A stretch of 64,000 nucleotides of DNA from an uncultured Paraburkholderia sp. (GCA_940747215.1 CALNWS010000018.1:1-64000), one strand, 5' to 3'; shown: positions 37,921-47,063, counted from the first letter of the stretch. Numbers and translations are program-made. Notes: generated by a model from the sequence alone, not told the origin.

Positions 37921-38093
37921 GATAGATGACGTGCCACGCAACGAGCGACGTCTGTCTCACGCCCTTATCCATAGGGCATGAGACGCGTCGCACGCATATG
38001 GCACCCTTCGACCGGCTGATGGGGCATTTCCGGCCGGGCCGTCCGGATCGCTCCAGCTTCTAGTTTCTAGTTATTAGCCGCGACAGCCAGCAC

Positions 38094-38753
38094 CTAGACC
38101 GCCAGCCTTTCCGCCTGCTCGACATGGTGCTTGCATGCGGCCGCGGCCGCATCGGCGTCGTTGCGCATCACGGCGTCGACGATCGCCGCGATCTCGTCGT
38201 AGCTCTGCACGAGGTGCCCTTCTTGGGAGAGCGTGGTGGCGCGCAGCATCATCACACGCGTGTGAACGAGGCGCAGCATCTCGGTGAGCACCGGATTGCC
38301 CGCGCCTTCGAAAATCACGTCATAGAACTGCGCCTTCTGTTTGAGAAAGCGCATCGTGCCGTCCTGGCCTTGCATGTCACGCATCGACGCGAGTTCGCTC
38401 AACGCTTCTTTCAGCGCGACGCGTTGTTCGTCGGTGGCGCGCTCGGTGAACTGGCGGCCCGCGAGTGCCTCGAGCACGGCGCGCACCTCATATAGACCAC
38501 GCGCTTCATCGCCCATCATGACGGACACAATCGGACCTTTGTGCGGAATGATCTGCACGAGCCCTTCGGCCACCAGTTGACTCAGCGCCTCGCGCACGAG
38601 CGTGCGGCTCACGCCGAGCATTTCGCAGAGTTCGCGCTCGATCAGCCGGTCGCCCGGTTTGAAGGTGAGATCGCTAATACACGCGCGCAAACCGTCGATC
38701 ACCTGCTGCCGCAGCGTTGCCACCGGCCGCACTACCAGTCTGTTGGTATTCAT
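38094..38753 (-). CDS. GntR-family regulator, FadR/FCD subfamily
   Basis: 219 aa from the ATG at 38753 (GGAAGG before it). The N-terminal winged helix (LRQQVIDGLRACISDLTFKP, GVSRTLVREALSQLVAEGLV) is followed by a C-terminal FCD all-helical ligand domain (LYEVRAVLEALAGRQFTERA, RLVHTRVMMLRATTLSQEGH). Such regulators usually repress catabolic genes for small organic acids. It is divergent from the carboxymuconolactone decarboxylase gene across 134 bp that hold two ATACAAT half-sites. It is intact, while nearly all candidate target genes are dead. Confidence 0.85.
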   Translation of the reverse strand: MNTNRLVVRPVATLRQQVIDGLRACISDLTFKPGDRLIERELCEMLGVSRTLVREALSQLVAEGLVQIIPHKGPIVSVMMGDEARGLYEVRAVLEALAGRQFTERATDEQRVALKEALSELASMRDMQGQDGTMRFLKQKAQFYDVIFEGAGNPVLTEMLRLVHTRVMMLRATTLSQEGHLVQSYDEIAAIVDAVMRNDADAAAAACKHHVEQAERLAV

Positions 38754-38790
38754 TCCTTCCCTCTGCCGTAGAAAAATAGGAGTCGCTATA

Positions 38791-38860
38791 TTTGGTAATA
38801 CAATCATATTGACATTCGATAGCGAAGTTCCGATACTGCCTATCATTATACAATCCTACA
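38791..38860. promoter_or_regulatory. candidate GntR operator half-sites in the divergent promoter
   Basis: ATACAATC occurs at 38798-38805 and 38848-38855, 50 bp apart (about five helical turns), in an AT-rich stretch between divergent genes. FCD regulators often bind ATTGTATACAAT-like palindromes; here only half-sites in direct orientation are seen. Inference only. Confidence 0.35.
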
Positions 38861-38887
38861 ACAGCTGGATAAACCCGAAGGATACTC

Positions 38888-39292
38888 ATGGAAGACATCA
38901 CGTTATCCGAACGTCGTGCCATCGGCGCAAAGATCCGTAAGGAAGTGCTGGGCGCGAACCACACGCAGAGCAACGCGAATCCCCATCTGTTCGACACCGT
39001 ATTCCTCGAGTACACGGAAGACGTGTGCTGGGGCAACGTGTGGAACCGCCAGGGCTTGACGCGCGCCACGCGCAGCATGCTGAACCTCGCGATGCTGGCG
39101 TCGCTCGGCCGCTGGCACGAATTCGAAGTGCATACGCGCGGCGCGGTCAACAACGGTGTGACGGAGGAGGAAATCGCCGAAGTCGTGCTGCAGGCAGGCG
39201 TCTACGCAGGCATTCCCGTCGCGGCCGAAGGATTGCGCTGGGCCAAATCCGTCGTACTCGATCTGAAAGCGAAAGCCGCGGCAACGGCCTGA
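38888..39292 (+). CDS. carboxymuconolactone decarboxylase family protein
   Basis: 134 aa, normal for PcaC-like single-domain proteins. Family patterns: NPHLFDTVFLEYTEDVCWGN, LTRATRSMLNLAMLASLGRW, HEFEVHTRGAVNNGVTEEEI, GVYAGIPVAAEGLRWAK. PcaC converts 4-carboxymuconolactone to 3-oxoadipate enol-lactone in the protocatechuate branch; paralogues act on other lactones. The next gene is an enol-lactonase relative, the next pathway step, but it carries a stop. ATG at 38888. The frame is intact. Function in the present cell is doubtful without its partners. Confidence 0.85.
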   Translation: MEDITLSERRAIGAKIRKEVLGANHTQSNANPHLFDTVFLEYTEDVCWGNVWNRQGLTRATRSMLNLAMLASLGRWHEFEVHTRGAVNNGVTEEEIAEVVLQAGVYAGIPVAAEGLRWAKSVVLDLKAKAAATA

Positions 39293-39464
39293 ATCCGGCG
39301 CGCGATCCGTCAAGGCCAAGGCACGTCCCGATCCGTCGTCGCCGCATTTCATTCCAGGCACATCCGCCTAGCAGTCCTGAGGACTGCAGGCGTTGCGCGC
39401 CGCGGCTTGCCGATCTGGCAGCCGGGCGCGAAACACGTCACCCCGTGCATTACCCGTATAAGTC

Positions 39465-40259
39465 ATGTCTCAGTCAACTTTCTGCGAAATCCCGGCAAGC
39501 CGCATCGCCTACTCCAGTCGCGGGACAGGCCGGCCGCTGGTGTTGCTTCATCCGATCGGCGTTGACCGGAGCTGATGGGACAAATATGTCGAGCAGTGGA
39601 CAGCGTCGTATGACGTTATCGCTATCGACCTGCGCGGCCACGGCGAATCCAGCGTCGTCACGTCGACCGTCACGCTCGCCGACCACGCGGCCGATGTCGC
39701 CGCCGTGCTGCGTCACGAACGCACGAGCGGCGCCACGCTGATCGGCGTCTCGATGGGCGGCATGATCGCGCAGCGCGTCGCGATCCAGTTTCCGGAACTC
39801 GCCGGCGCATTGATTCTGTGCGGTACGGCGGGTGGCTTCCCCGACGACGTGCGCCCGCGCATCCTCGCGCGCGGCGACATGAGCCGTCAGGGTTCGATGT
39901 ATGAAGTGATCGACGACACGATCGCGCGCTGGTTCACCCCGAACACGCCGCGTCCCGACCTTGTCGAGAAATGCCGCGCGCGCCTTGCCGCCGACGACTG
40001 GTATAGCTGGAGCGCGAACTGGCAGGCCATCTCGCAGTTGGACAACCTAGGCGAGCTGCCCGGCGTGAAAGCGCCGGCGCTCCTCGTCGCGGGCGAGGCG
40101 GACGCGAGCATTCCGCCGGTGGTATCGCAGAAGATCGCTGACGCATTGCCGGATAGCCGCTTCGTCGTGGTGCCGGGCGCCGCGCATTTCGGCGCATTCG
40201 ACATGCGCGATGTCTTCGCAACGGTGTTCGACGATTTTCTGTCGAACCAAGCTCGATAA
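39465..40259 (+). pseudogene. 3-oxoadipate enol-lactonase-like alpha/beta hydrolase, one nonsense codon
   Basis: ATG at 39465. One frame runs to 40259 except for TGA at 39573-39575 (GVDRS-stop-WDKYVEQW), codon 37. The rest is a good alpha/beta hydrolase: VIAIDLRGHGESS, nucleophile GVSMGGM, GKAPALLVAGEADASIPP-like acid region and the late His in VVVPGAAHFGAFD. The lost codon was probably Trp. The start of the next ORF after the stop has no ribosome site. A single lesion suggests recent death. PcaD-like by neighbour context. Confidence 0.85.
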
Positions 40260-40387
40260 AATGAAACGCCCGGCCCGTGTGCGCGCGAACACCGCTTCGC
40301 GCGTCGCGCGGTTCGGCAGTGACCGAATAAGTGGAGCGACGGCCGTGGAGCGACGGCCGCCACGGCCGATCGTCCCAAGGAGGCAGT

Positions 40388-41119
40388 ATGACAATCACAA
40401 TCCGTTCGTCTTTCACCGTCGACGCACCGCCGTCAGACGTCTGGAAGACCATGATCGACATCGAACGGTCCGCACCGTGCTTTTCGGGCGCGGAACTCAA
40501 GGAACAGCAGCCCGACGGCAGTTAAAAGGACGGCTTCACCGTCAAGCTCGGCCCGCTCACGCTGAAATTCGCGGGCAAGTTCAAGATCGCCGAGCAGAAC
40601 GACGCGGACCGCACCGTCGTCGTGTCCGCAAGCGGCACCGACACCAAAGGCCGCGGCGGCGCAGACGCGCAGATCAACGCGGTCGTGACCGACGCAGGCA
40701 GCGGCAAGACGAAAGTCGACGTCGTCTCGGAGGTGAATTTGTCGGGCACGGTCGCGCAATATGGACGCGGCGCCGGGATGATCGAAGCGCTCTCGCAGCA
40801 GTTGCTGAACCAGTTCGCGAAGAACCTGACCGCGCTGATCGAATCCGACGCGGCGCATGCCGCTGAAACCGCCGCGCCGGCGCCCGAAGCGATGCCCGCT
40901 GGTACCGAATCCGCCCAAGGCAATCAGACCAATCAAGCCGGCTAGGCAACTCAAAGTACGGCGACGGATGCGCCCCGCCCGGCCGCCGAAACGCACCGCC
41001 CGCCGCCCGCACCGGCGCATGTCGTCCCGCTCGACGCAGGCGCGCTGATGCGCAAGGCCATGTGGCAATCGGTGCGCAATTTCTTCGCGCGGCTCTTCGG
41101 CGCCAAACAGCAACATTGA
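40388..41119 (+). pseudogene. CoxG-type carbon monoxide dehydrogenase subunit G (SRPBCC), two nonsense codons
   Basis: ATG at 40388 with CAAGGAGGCAGT upstream. MTITIRSSFTVDAPPSDVWK and VVSEVNLSGTVAQYGRGAGM are CoxG motifs; the C-terminus has an Ala/Pro-rich linker and a basic amphipathic end (MRKAMWQSVRNFFARLFGAK) for membrane attachment. TAA at 40523-40525 and TAG at 40943-40945 interrupt one continuous frame of 243 codons. CoxG recruits molybdenum hydroxylases to the membrane. It is first of a coxG-M-S-L set, all dead. Confidence 0.85.
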
Positions 41120-41149
41120 AGAAGCCACCGCTGCACTATCGGAGCACGC

Positions 41150-41865
41150 ATGAAGCCCAGTGAATTCCTGTATCACGCGCCGACCACCGTCGACGAAGCC
41201 GCGCAGCTGCTCGGCACGCTCGAGAACGCGCGAGTGCTCGCGGGCGGCCAGTCGCTGATGCCGATGATTAACTTCCGGTATCTGATGACGAGTCATCAGA
41301 TCGACCTGAACGGCGTCGAGGCATTGACCCGTATCGAGGAGCGCGACGGCCGTCTTCACATCGACTCGATGACGCGGTAGCGCGACGTCGAACTGTCGCC
41401 GCTCGTCACGCAGCGCGCGCCGCTGATCCGCGAAGCGTATCAGCTCGTGAGCCACAGCAGATCCGCAATCGCGGCACGCTCGGCGGCAGTCTGTGCCAGC
41501 TCGATCCGTCGTCGGAACAGCCGTGCTTCACCGCCGCGCTCGACGGTGTGCTAACCATCGCCCGCTACGAAGACGGCACGGTCACGCATCGCGAATTGCC
41601 GATGTCCGACTGGGCCGTGATGTACATGACGCCCGTGCTCGAAGAAGGCGAACTGCTCGCCGGCATCTCGCTCGAGATCTGGCCCGAAGGCCACGGCTAT
41701 GCCTTCGAGGAATTCGCGCGGCGCCATGCGATTACGCGATCGTCGGCGTCGCGGCACTCTGCACCGCCGATGCGAAAGGCAATCTCGAGCGCGTCTCGCT
41801 CACTATCTGCGGCGTCGCGCCAGGTCCCGTGCGGATACACAACGTGGAGAGCGCATTGCGCACGA
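41150..41865 (+). pseudogene. CoxM-like FAD-binding subunit of molybdenum hydroxylase
   Basis: Starts MKPSEFLYHAPTTVDEAAQL with the FAD motif RVLAGGQSLMPMINFR. TAG at 41378-41380 (DSMTR-stop-RDVEL) probably came from a Gln codon. Frameshifts near 41460 and 41728 follow; the second FAD motif NRGTLGGSLCQLDPSSEQ is readable. After VRIHNVESAL near 41860 the gene is cut and continues directly into CoxS sequence, so the C-terminal end is deleted. The substrate of the original enzyme is unknown; CoxM/S/L proteins include many aldehyde and aromatic hydroxylases besides CO dehydrogenase. Confidence 0.75.
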
Positions 41866-42220
41866 AGGCCGCACCGCGCGCGCCTGCCTGACGCTCGCCG
41901 CGCAAGTGAACGACCGTTCGATGACCACTGTCGAAGGCCTCGCCCACGCGGACGGCACGCTCAACGAACTGCAGAAAGCCTTCACCGAAACGCACGCGCT
42001 GCAATGCGGCTTCTGCACGCCCGGCATGCTGATGACGTTGACCGAACTGCTGAACGAAACGGATTCGCCGGGCGAAGCCGAGATCCGCGAAGCGATCACG
42101 GGCAATCTGTGCCGCTATACGGGCTATCAGCCGATCGTGGCCGCCGCCCTGCTCGCCGCCCAACGCATCTCCGCGATCAGCGTGCCGGCGCTCCTGCGGC
42201 AAACGCTACGGAGTAACACG
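41866..42220 (+). pseudogene. CoxS-like [2Fe-2S] subunit, 5'-truncated
   Basis: Begins inside the protein (RTARACLTLAAQVNDRSMTT). The C-terminal cluster domain follows: ALQCGFCTPGMLMTLTELLN and REAITGNLCRYTGYQPIVAA. The N-terminal plant-ferredoxin-like domain is absent. In the usual NLCRCTGY motif the second Cys is Tyr here (TAT), so a cluster ligand is lost. The frame runs without a stop into the next start codon, which suggests another indel at the end. Confidence 0.75.
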
Positions 42221-42613
42221 ATGGAAATTTCTGATCTGAAGGGTGCGCCTACCGACCAGCGCTACATCGGCAAGCGCGTCACGCGCACCGAAGACAAGAA
42301 GCTGCTGCAGGGCCAAGGTTCCTACGTGGACGACGTGCATCTGCCGAACATGCTGCAAGCCGCCGTGCTGCGCAGCCCGCATGCACACGCGAAAATCGTC
42401 TCGATTGACTGCACGGCCGCGCACGGACTGAAGGGCGTGCACACCGTCTACACGCACGCCGATCTGAGCGGCCGCGCCCGAGGGCGCACGCCGTCGATGC
42501 TGCCGAATCCGGCGATCCGTTTCGAGCGCACGCAGGAACTGCTCGCGTCCACCGAAGTGACGTTCGCGGGCGAAGCGGTCGCCTTCGTCGTTGCGGATAA
42601 CCGTTATATCGCC
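42221..42613 (+). pseudogene. CoxL-like molybdopterin subunit, N-terminal fragment fused to enoyl-CoA hydratase
   Basis: ATG at 42221; about 130 residues match the start of xanthine-dehydrogenase-type large subunits (YIGKRVTRTEDKKLLQGQGS, QAAVLRSPHAHAKIVSID, EVTFAGEAVAFVVADNRYIA). At about 42614 the sequence changes in frame to enoyl-CoA hydratase. About 650 residues of the normal CoxL, including all Mo-cofactor binding parts, are missing. Product inactive. Confidence 0.8.
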
Positions 42614-43034
42614 GAAGTGCAAGGCGACGCGGAAGGCTTCGGCTGCGCGCTCGTCACCGCATGCGACCTGGCCGTCGCCGCGGACACCCGCGCGCTTCAA
42701 TCTGCCCGAGTTGCAGAAGAACCTGCCGCCGACGCTCGTGCTCTCCGTGTTGCGCCACAAGGTGCCGCCGAAAGCGTCCGCGCACATGGTCTATCTTACG
42801 GAAACGATCGACGCCGCGAACGCGCGCGAATGGGACATCGTTGCCGAAGTCGTGCCGGCCGCGACGCTCGCCGAACGCGCGGACGCGATGGTCGCTTCGA
42901 TCTGCACGCGCGACCGCATCGCGATCGCCACGCTGAAGACATATTTCCGCGAGATCACGATTCCCGACTTCTCGCTCACGAGCGAAATGGCGGGCGCGTC
43001 GCTCGCCAACGCGATGACGTCGATGCGCCGCTAA
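42614..43034 (+). pseudogene. enoyl-CoA hydratase/isomerase, C-terminal fragment
   Basis: Begins VQGDAEGFGCALVTACDLAV, the oxyanion-hole region of crotonases, joined in frame to the CoxL fragment. A one-base shift near 42695 precedes FNLPELQKNLPPTLVLSVLR, MVYLTETIDAANAREWDIVA and the end ASLANAMTSMRR. The N-terminal 100 residues of the original gene are missing. It probably belonged to a CoA-dependent aromatic-acid pathway together with the acyl-CoA ligase remnant at 45010-45507. Confidence 0.8.
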
Positions 43035-43132
43035 TTTATCTTCAGAACACGCTGTACCATGCCCGGCGCGCCGGGCAACACTTCAAGCAATATGGGCGCC
43101 GCGCAACGCGGCGCTTTACGGTACATCCAGCC

Positions 43133-44760
43133 ATGGCAGATCAAGACTCTTCTTCCAAGTCTTCCGCGAACGCCGGTTACGCGGATTTGCACGACCACAT
43201 CGCGCGCCTCGAAGCGGCAGGTTTGTTGTACCGCATCGACGAGCCGGTCAACAAAGACACCGAAATGCATACGCTCGTGCGCTGGCAGTTTCGCGGCGGC
43301 ATTCCCGAAGCGGAGCGCAAGGCGTTTCTCTTCACGAACATCGTCGACAGCATGGGCCGCAAATACGACATTCCGGTAATTGTCGGCGGCATCGCGGCGA
43401 ATCCCGGGATCTATCGCATCGGCATGAACGTGCCGTCGCTCGACGACATCGGCGACGCGTGGAATCGCGCGATCGACAATCCGGTGCCTCCCGTCGTCGT
43501 GGAAAGCGGCCCCGTGCACGACATCGTGATCGAAGGCAAGGATCTCGAAGGTCCGGGCAACGGCCTCGAATCGCTGCCGCTGCCGATCTCGACGCCGGGT
43601 TTCGACGCCGCGCCGTACATGACGATGACCGGCGTGATCTCGCGCGATCCGGATACCGGCGTGCAGAACATGGGCACGTATCGCGGCCATCTGAAATCGG
43701 CCACGCGCCTCGGCATGATAATGCTTGTGAATCTGCGCGCGGGCGGTCTCGATCACTGGTGCAAATACGCCGCGAAGGGCAAGAAGATGCCGGTCGCAAT
43801 CGTGCTCGGCGCGCCACCCGTCGTCGCGTTCCAGGGTCCGCAGAAGTTGCGTCCGAATACCGACGAACTGAGTGTGGCTGGCGGTCTCGCCGGTGCGCCG
43901 ATTCGCGTCGTGAAGGGCCGCACGGTCGATCTGCTGGTGCCGGCCGAAGCGGAAGTCGTGGTCGAAGGTTATGTCGATCTGCAGTATCTGGAACCGGAAG
44001 GTCCGTTCGGCGAGAGCCACGGCTACGTCGCGCTCGAAGACTACAACCTCTCCATCGAAGTCACGGCGATTACGCGCCGCAAGGACGCGGTGCTGACGTC
44101 GATCATCTCGCAGGTCACGCCGTCGGAATCGAGCGTCATCAAACGTCTCGCGTACGAGCCGATGTTCCTGCGCCATCTGCGCGATCATCTCGGCATTCGC
44201 GGCATCAAGAAGGTATCGCTGCACGAACCGCTCACGAATCTGCGCCGCTTCGTATTCCTGCAGTTCGAGCGCGGTTCGAAGAAGAAGACCGAAATCTGGC
44301 GCACGCTGTACGGCACGATGTCGCTGCAGGCCGCGATCGGCAAGTTCGTGATTGCGATCGACGACGACATCGATCCGAACAACCCGACACCGTGTTCTGG
44401 GCGATGGGCTACCACTGCAATCCGGTCGAGGACGTGAAACTGATTTCGTACCGCGAGCACGGTCACGGCCCGCGCTCCGATCACGACACGGGTCTCGATT
44501 CGGCAATGCTGATCGACGCGACGATGAAGGCGCCGATGCCGCCGCTCGCGCTGCCGAAGAAAGAGTACATGGAGAACGCGAAGGTGCTGTGGTACGACTA
44601 CTCGCTCGGCGACTGGACCGACGAATGGGACCGCAACGCGGAACAGGCCACTCGCGGCGACTGTATGCAGCGCGACGCGTCGTATCATGTGCGCCGTCAA
44701 AACAGCGTCGAGCCGAACTCGCCGGTGCGCATCGTCGAGAGCAATCGTGGAAACGACTAA
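43133..44760 (+). pseudogene. UbiD-family (de)carboxylase, one-base deletion
   Basis: ATG at 43133 (MADQDSSSKSSANAGYADLH). Typical UbiD sequence: NVPSLDDIGDAWNRAI, PYMTMTGVISRDPDTGVQNM, GTYRGHLKSATRLGMIML, EPEGPFGESHGYVALEDYNL. One base is missing near 44388 (DPNNP / DTVFWAMGYHCNPVEDVKLI), so the last 125 codons are out of frame. The rest, 542 codons, is well preserved. UbiD enzymes use prenylated FMN made by UbiX and reversibly decarboxylate aromatic or unsaturated acids such as 4-hydroxybenzoate or vanillate. ubiX follows with overlap. Confidence 0.88.
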
Positions 44761-45009
44761 CAGCACTCCGAAACGCATCATCGTCGGCATTACCGGCGCG
44801 TCAGGCGTGGTCTACGGTATTCGCGCGCTCGAACTGCTCGCCGAGGCGGGCATCGAAACGCACCTCGTGATCAGCAAGGCCGCCGAACTGACGATGACCT
44901 ACGAAACCGACATCCGCGCCACCGATCTGCGCGCGCTGGCGTCGCGCTGGTATTCGCCCGGCGACATCGGCGCAGCCATTTCGTCGGGCTCGTTCAAGAC
45001 GAAAGGCAT
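44747..45009 (+). pseudogene. UbiX-family flavin prenyltransferase, 3'-truncated
   Basis: GTG at 44747, overlapping the UbiD stop by 14 bp. METTNSTPKRIIVGITGASG has the FMN loop; IETHLVISKAAELTMTYETD and ISSGSFKTKGMI follow. At about 45009 the UbiX sequence stops abruptly and the DNA becomes the inside of an acyl-CoA ligase gene on the opposite strand. About half of UbiX (100 residues) is missing. The partner UbiD is also dead. The break is probably a deletion or inversion end. Confidence 0.8.
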
Positions 45010-45507
45010 GATTTTCGGCTTCGACCGGTTCCGCTTCTACACGCTCATCGACCGTGTAGGACCACGCGCCGATGTCCGGCGCGATGTTCTGCCCGAAGGC
45101 CGGCGTGGGTTGGGCGCTGTGGCGCGCGGCGTGTTGCGAGGCGTCGGCCGAGCTTTCGGTTACATACGCGACTACGCGCGGCTGCGTATGCGCGCGGATC
45201 GAATCGAGTTCGGCGGCCGACAAGCGCGCGTTCGACACCAGGGCCTAGGCGTCGAGTTTCGCGGTGGCGAAGAGCAGCACGATCTGCGCGATGCTGTTCT
45301 CGGCGACGATCATCACGCGGTCGCCGCCGCGCACGCCCCAGTTGCGCAGCAGGTTGGCGGCAGCGTCGACGGCCTCGCGCAACTGGCCCGCGGTCAACCT
45401 GTGCGCGTCTTTGATCAGCGCGATGTGGTTGGCGTCGTGCGCGCCGGCAGCGTGCGCAACAGCGCAGGAATATCGATCGAGGAACGGGCTGCGAAATCGG
45501 AGCTCAA
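45010..45507 (-). pseudogene. AMP-dependent acyl-CoA ligase, N-terminal fragment
   Basis: Probable TTG start at 45507 with a GGAG site (LSSDFAARSSIDIPALLRTL). After a frameshift near 45430 it reads LREAVDAAANLLRNWG, RVMIVAENSIAQIVLLFATA and, after an in-frame TAG where Trp is expected (KLDA-stop-ALVSNARLS), LSAAELDSIRAHTQPRVVAY. It is cut at the ubiX junction before the AMP-binding motif. Probably a benzoate- or cinnamate-type CoA ligase by family pattern. Confidence 0.7.
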
Positions 45508-45511
45508 CGCT

Positions 45512-45535
45512 GTCTCCAGGTCTCCAGGTCTCCAG
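45512..45535. repeat. three perfect tandem copies of an 8-bp unit
   Basis: GTCTCCAG repeated three times without interruption, just upstream of the acyl-CoA ligase start. On the minus strand each unit (CTGGAGAC) carries a GGAG ribosome-binding core, so the site was triplicated by slippage. Confidence 0.9.
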
Positions 45536-45663
45536 TAAACAATCCGGCGGCCGGCGTGCAACGCGCCGGGTAATTTACGAGCGATCGTGCCACAATCGCC
45601 CAACCCGGACAATTGGCCGTTCGGCAAATAGCCGTTGCGCAATCTCGCTATTACAATGCGCCG

Positions 45664-46154
45664 ATGAGCAAATCCAGACACGTCTCCGAAACGCCCGCCA
45701 CACAGTTCCTGTGCCGCCACGGCGTTGCGTTCGGCGAGCATCCTTACGACTATGTGGAGCATGGTGGAACGGGCGAGTCGGCACGACAACTCGGCGTGGA
45801 CGAAAGTCATGTCGTGAAGACGCTCGTGATGGAAGACGAACACGCCAAACCGCTCATCGTGCTGATGAACGGCGACCGCACGGTCAGCACCAAAAATCTC
45901 GCGCGGCAGATCGGCGCGAAACGCGTCGAACCGTGCAAACCCGAGGTGGCGAACCGGCATTCAGGGTATCTGATCGGCGGCACGTCGCCGTTCGGCACGC
46001 GCAAACAGATGCCGGTGTACGTGAAGTCGACCATTCTGGGCATGGAAGAATCTGGCTGATCGGCGGCCGGCGCGGTTTCCTCGTCAGCATCGAGCCGAAA
46101 GTGCTGACCGAGATGCTGGCGGCGAAGGCGGTGCAATGCGCGAGCGTCGATTGA
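45664..46154 (+). pseudogene. ybaK: YbaK/EbsC-type Cys-tRNA(Pro) deacylase, late frameshift
   Basis: ATG at 45664. MSKSRHVSETPATQFLCRHG, catalytic Lys52 (DESHVVKTLVM) and GYLIGGTSPFGTRKQMPVYV are family motifs. One base is missing near 46045, so the frame stops at 131 residues (MEESG). The original continues RIWLIGGRRGFLVSIEPKVL to VQCASVD at 46154, about 163 aa. The lost part forms the last strands and helix of the fold. Trans-editing of Cys-tRNA(Pro) is not essential in most bacteria. Alternatively a sequencing deletion, since this is the only lesion. Confidence 0.75.
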
Positions 46155-46290
46155 CGTTTGCCTGAATGTTTTCCGGGCCTGCGGGTTCGGTAGAATGTGC
46201 GCCGCTTCGTTGGCGGGCGCAGGCCCGCTGTGTAACCTAGTGCGGTTCGAGTATAGAGTTTCAGACCGCCGATCCTTATAAGAGTCCCTG

Positions 46291-46932
46291 ATGCAAAACC
46301 TGATCGTTGCTGTCGTTGCCTACCTGATCGGTTCGATATCGTTCGCCGTGGTCGTGAGCGCCGCGATGGGTCTCGACGACCCGCGCTCGTACGGCTCGGG
46401 CAACCCTGGCGCCACCAACGTGCTGCGCAGCGGCAGCAAGAAGGCAGCGATTCTCACGCTGCTCGGCGACGCGTTCAAAGGCTGGCTGCCCGTGTGGTTC
46501 GTCGTGACGTATGGCGGGCTGTACGGACTCGACGGCACGTCGGTAGCGGTTGCGTCGATCGCCGTGTTTCTCGGTCACCTGTATCCCGTTTTCTTCCGCT
46601 TCAAGGGCGGTAAGGGCGTGGCAACGGCGGTGGGCGTGCTGCTCGCCATCAACCCGATTCTCGGTATTGCCACGCTGCTCACCTGGCTGATCGTGGCGTT
46701 CTTCACGCGCTACTCGTCGCTGGCGGCGCTCGCTGCTGCGGTGTTCGCGCCGATCTTCGACGGCTTTCTGTTCGGGCCGCACATGATTGCGCTAGCGATC
46801 GTCGTGATGAGCTCGCTGCTCATCTGGCGACACCGCGCCAATATCCGCAAGCTGATGCGCGGCGAGGAAAGCCGTATCAGCGGGAATAAGAAGGCCGATG
46901 CGGCTGCGGGCGCAACGGGCAATGATCGCTGA
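46291..46932 (+). CDS. plsY: glycerol-3-phosphate acyltransferase PlsY
   Basis: 213 aa integral membrane protein with about five hydrophobic segments. Signature motifs: [18 protein letters not shown] (phosphate loop), [15 protein letters not shown] and [11 protein letters not shown]. PlsY moves an acyl group from acyl-phosphate to glycerol-3-phosphate, the first step of phospholipid synthesis. ATG at 46291. Convergent with yajQ. The frame is intact; this is an essential function when PlsB is absent. Confidence 0.93.
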   Translation: MQNLIVAVVAYLIGSISFAVVVSAAMGLDDPRSYGSGNPGATNVLRSGSKKAAILTLLGDAFKGWLPVWFVVTYGGLYGLDGTSVAVASIAVFLGHLYPVFFRFKGGKGVATAVGVLLAINPILGIATLLTWLIVAFFTRYSSLAALAAAVFAPIFDGFLFGPHMIALAIVVMSSLLIWRHRANIRKLMRGEESRISGNKKADAAAGATGNDR

Positions 46933-47063
46933 CATGTGGTGAGCGGGGCGCTGGTGTGCGCCCGGTTCGGTTGCGCCGGTTGGGTGCCTGTTCGCGTTCA
47001 GATGCGTTCGAGTCACGGCCCGCTGCGGCGCGCTCGCGACGCTGATCGTGGCTCAAGTTGCCG

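Noticed and set aside
39573..39575. TGA as Trp or selenocysteine (alternative code or recoding)
   Set aside because: TAG and TAA lesions and frameshifts occur as often, no SECIS-like structure was seen after the TGA, and intact genes (kept housekeeping) use TGA normally as stop.
46030..46060. Programmed frameshift in ybaK
   Set aside because: No slippery heptamer or downstream pseudoknot is seen; a single lost base explains it.
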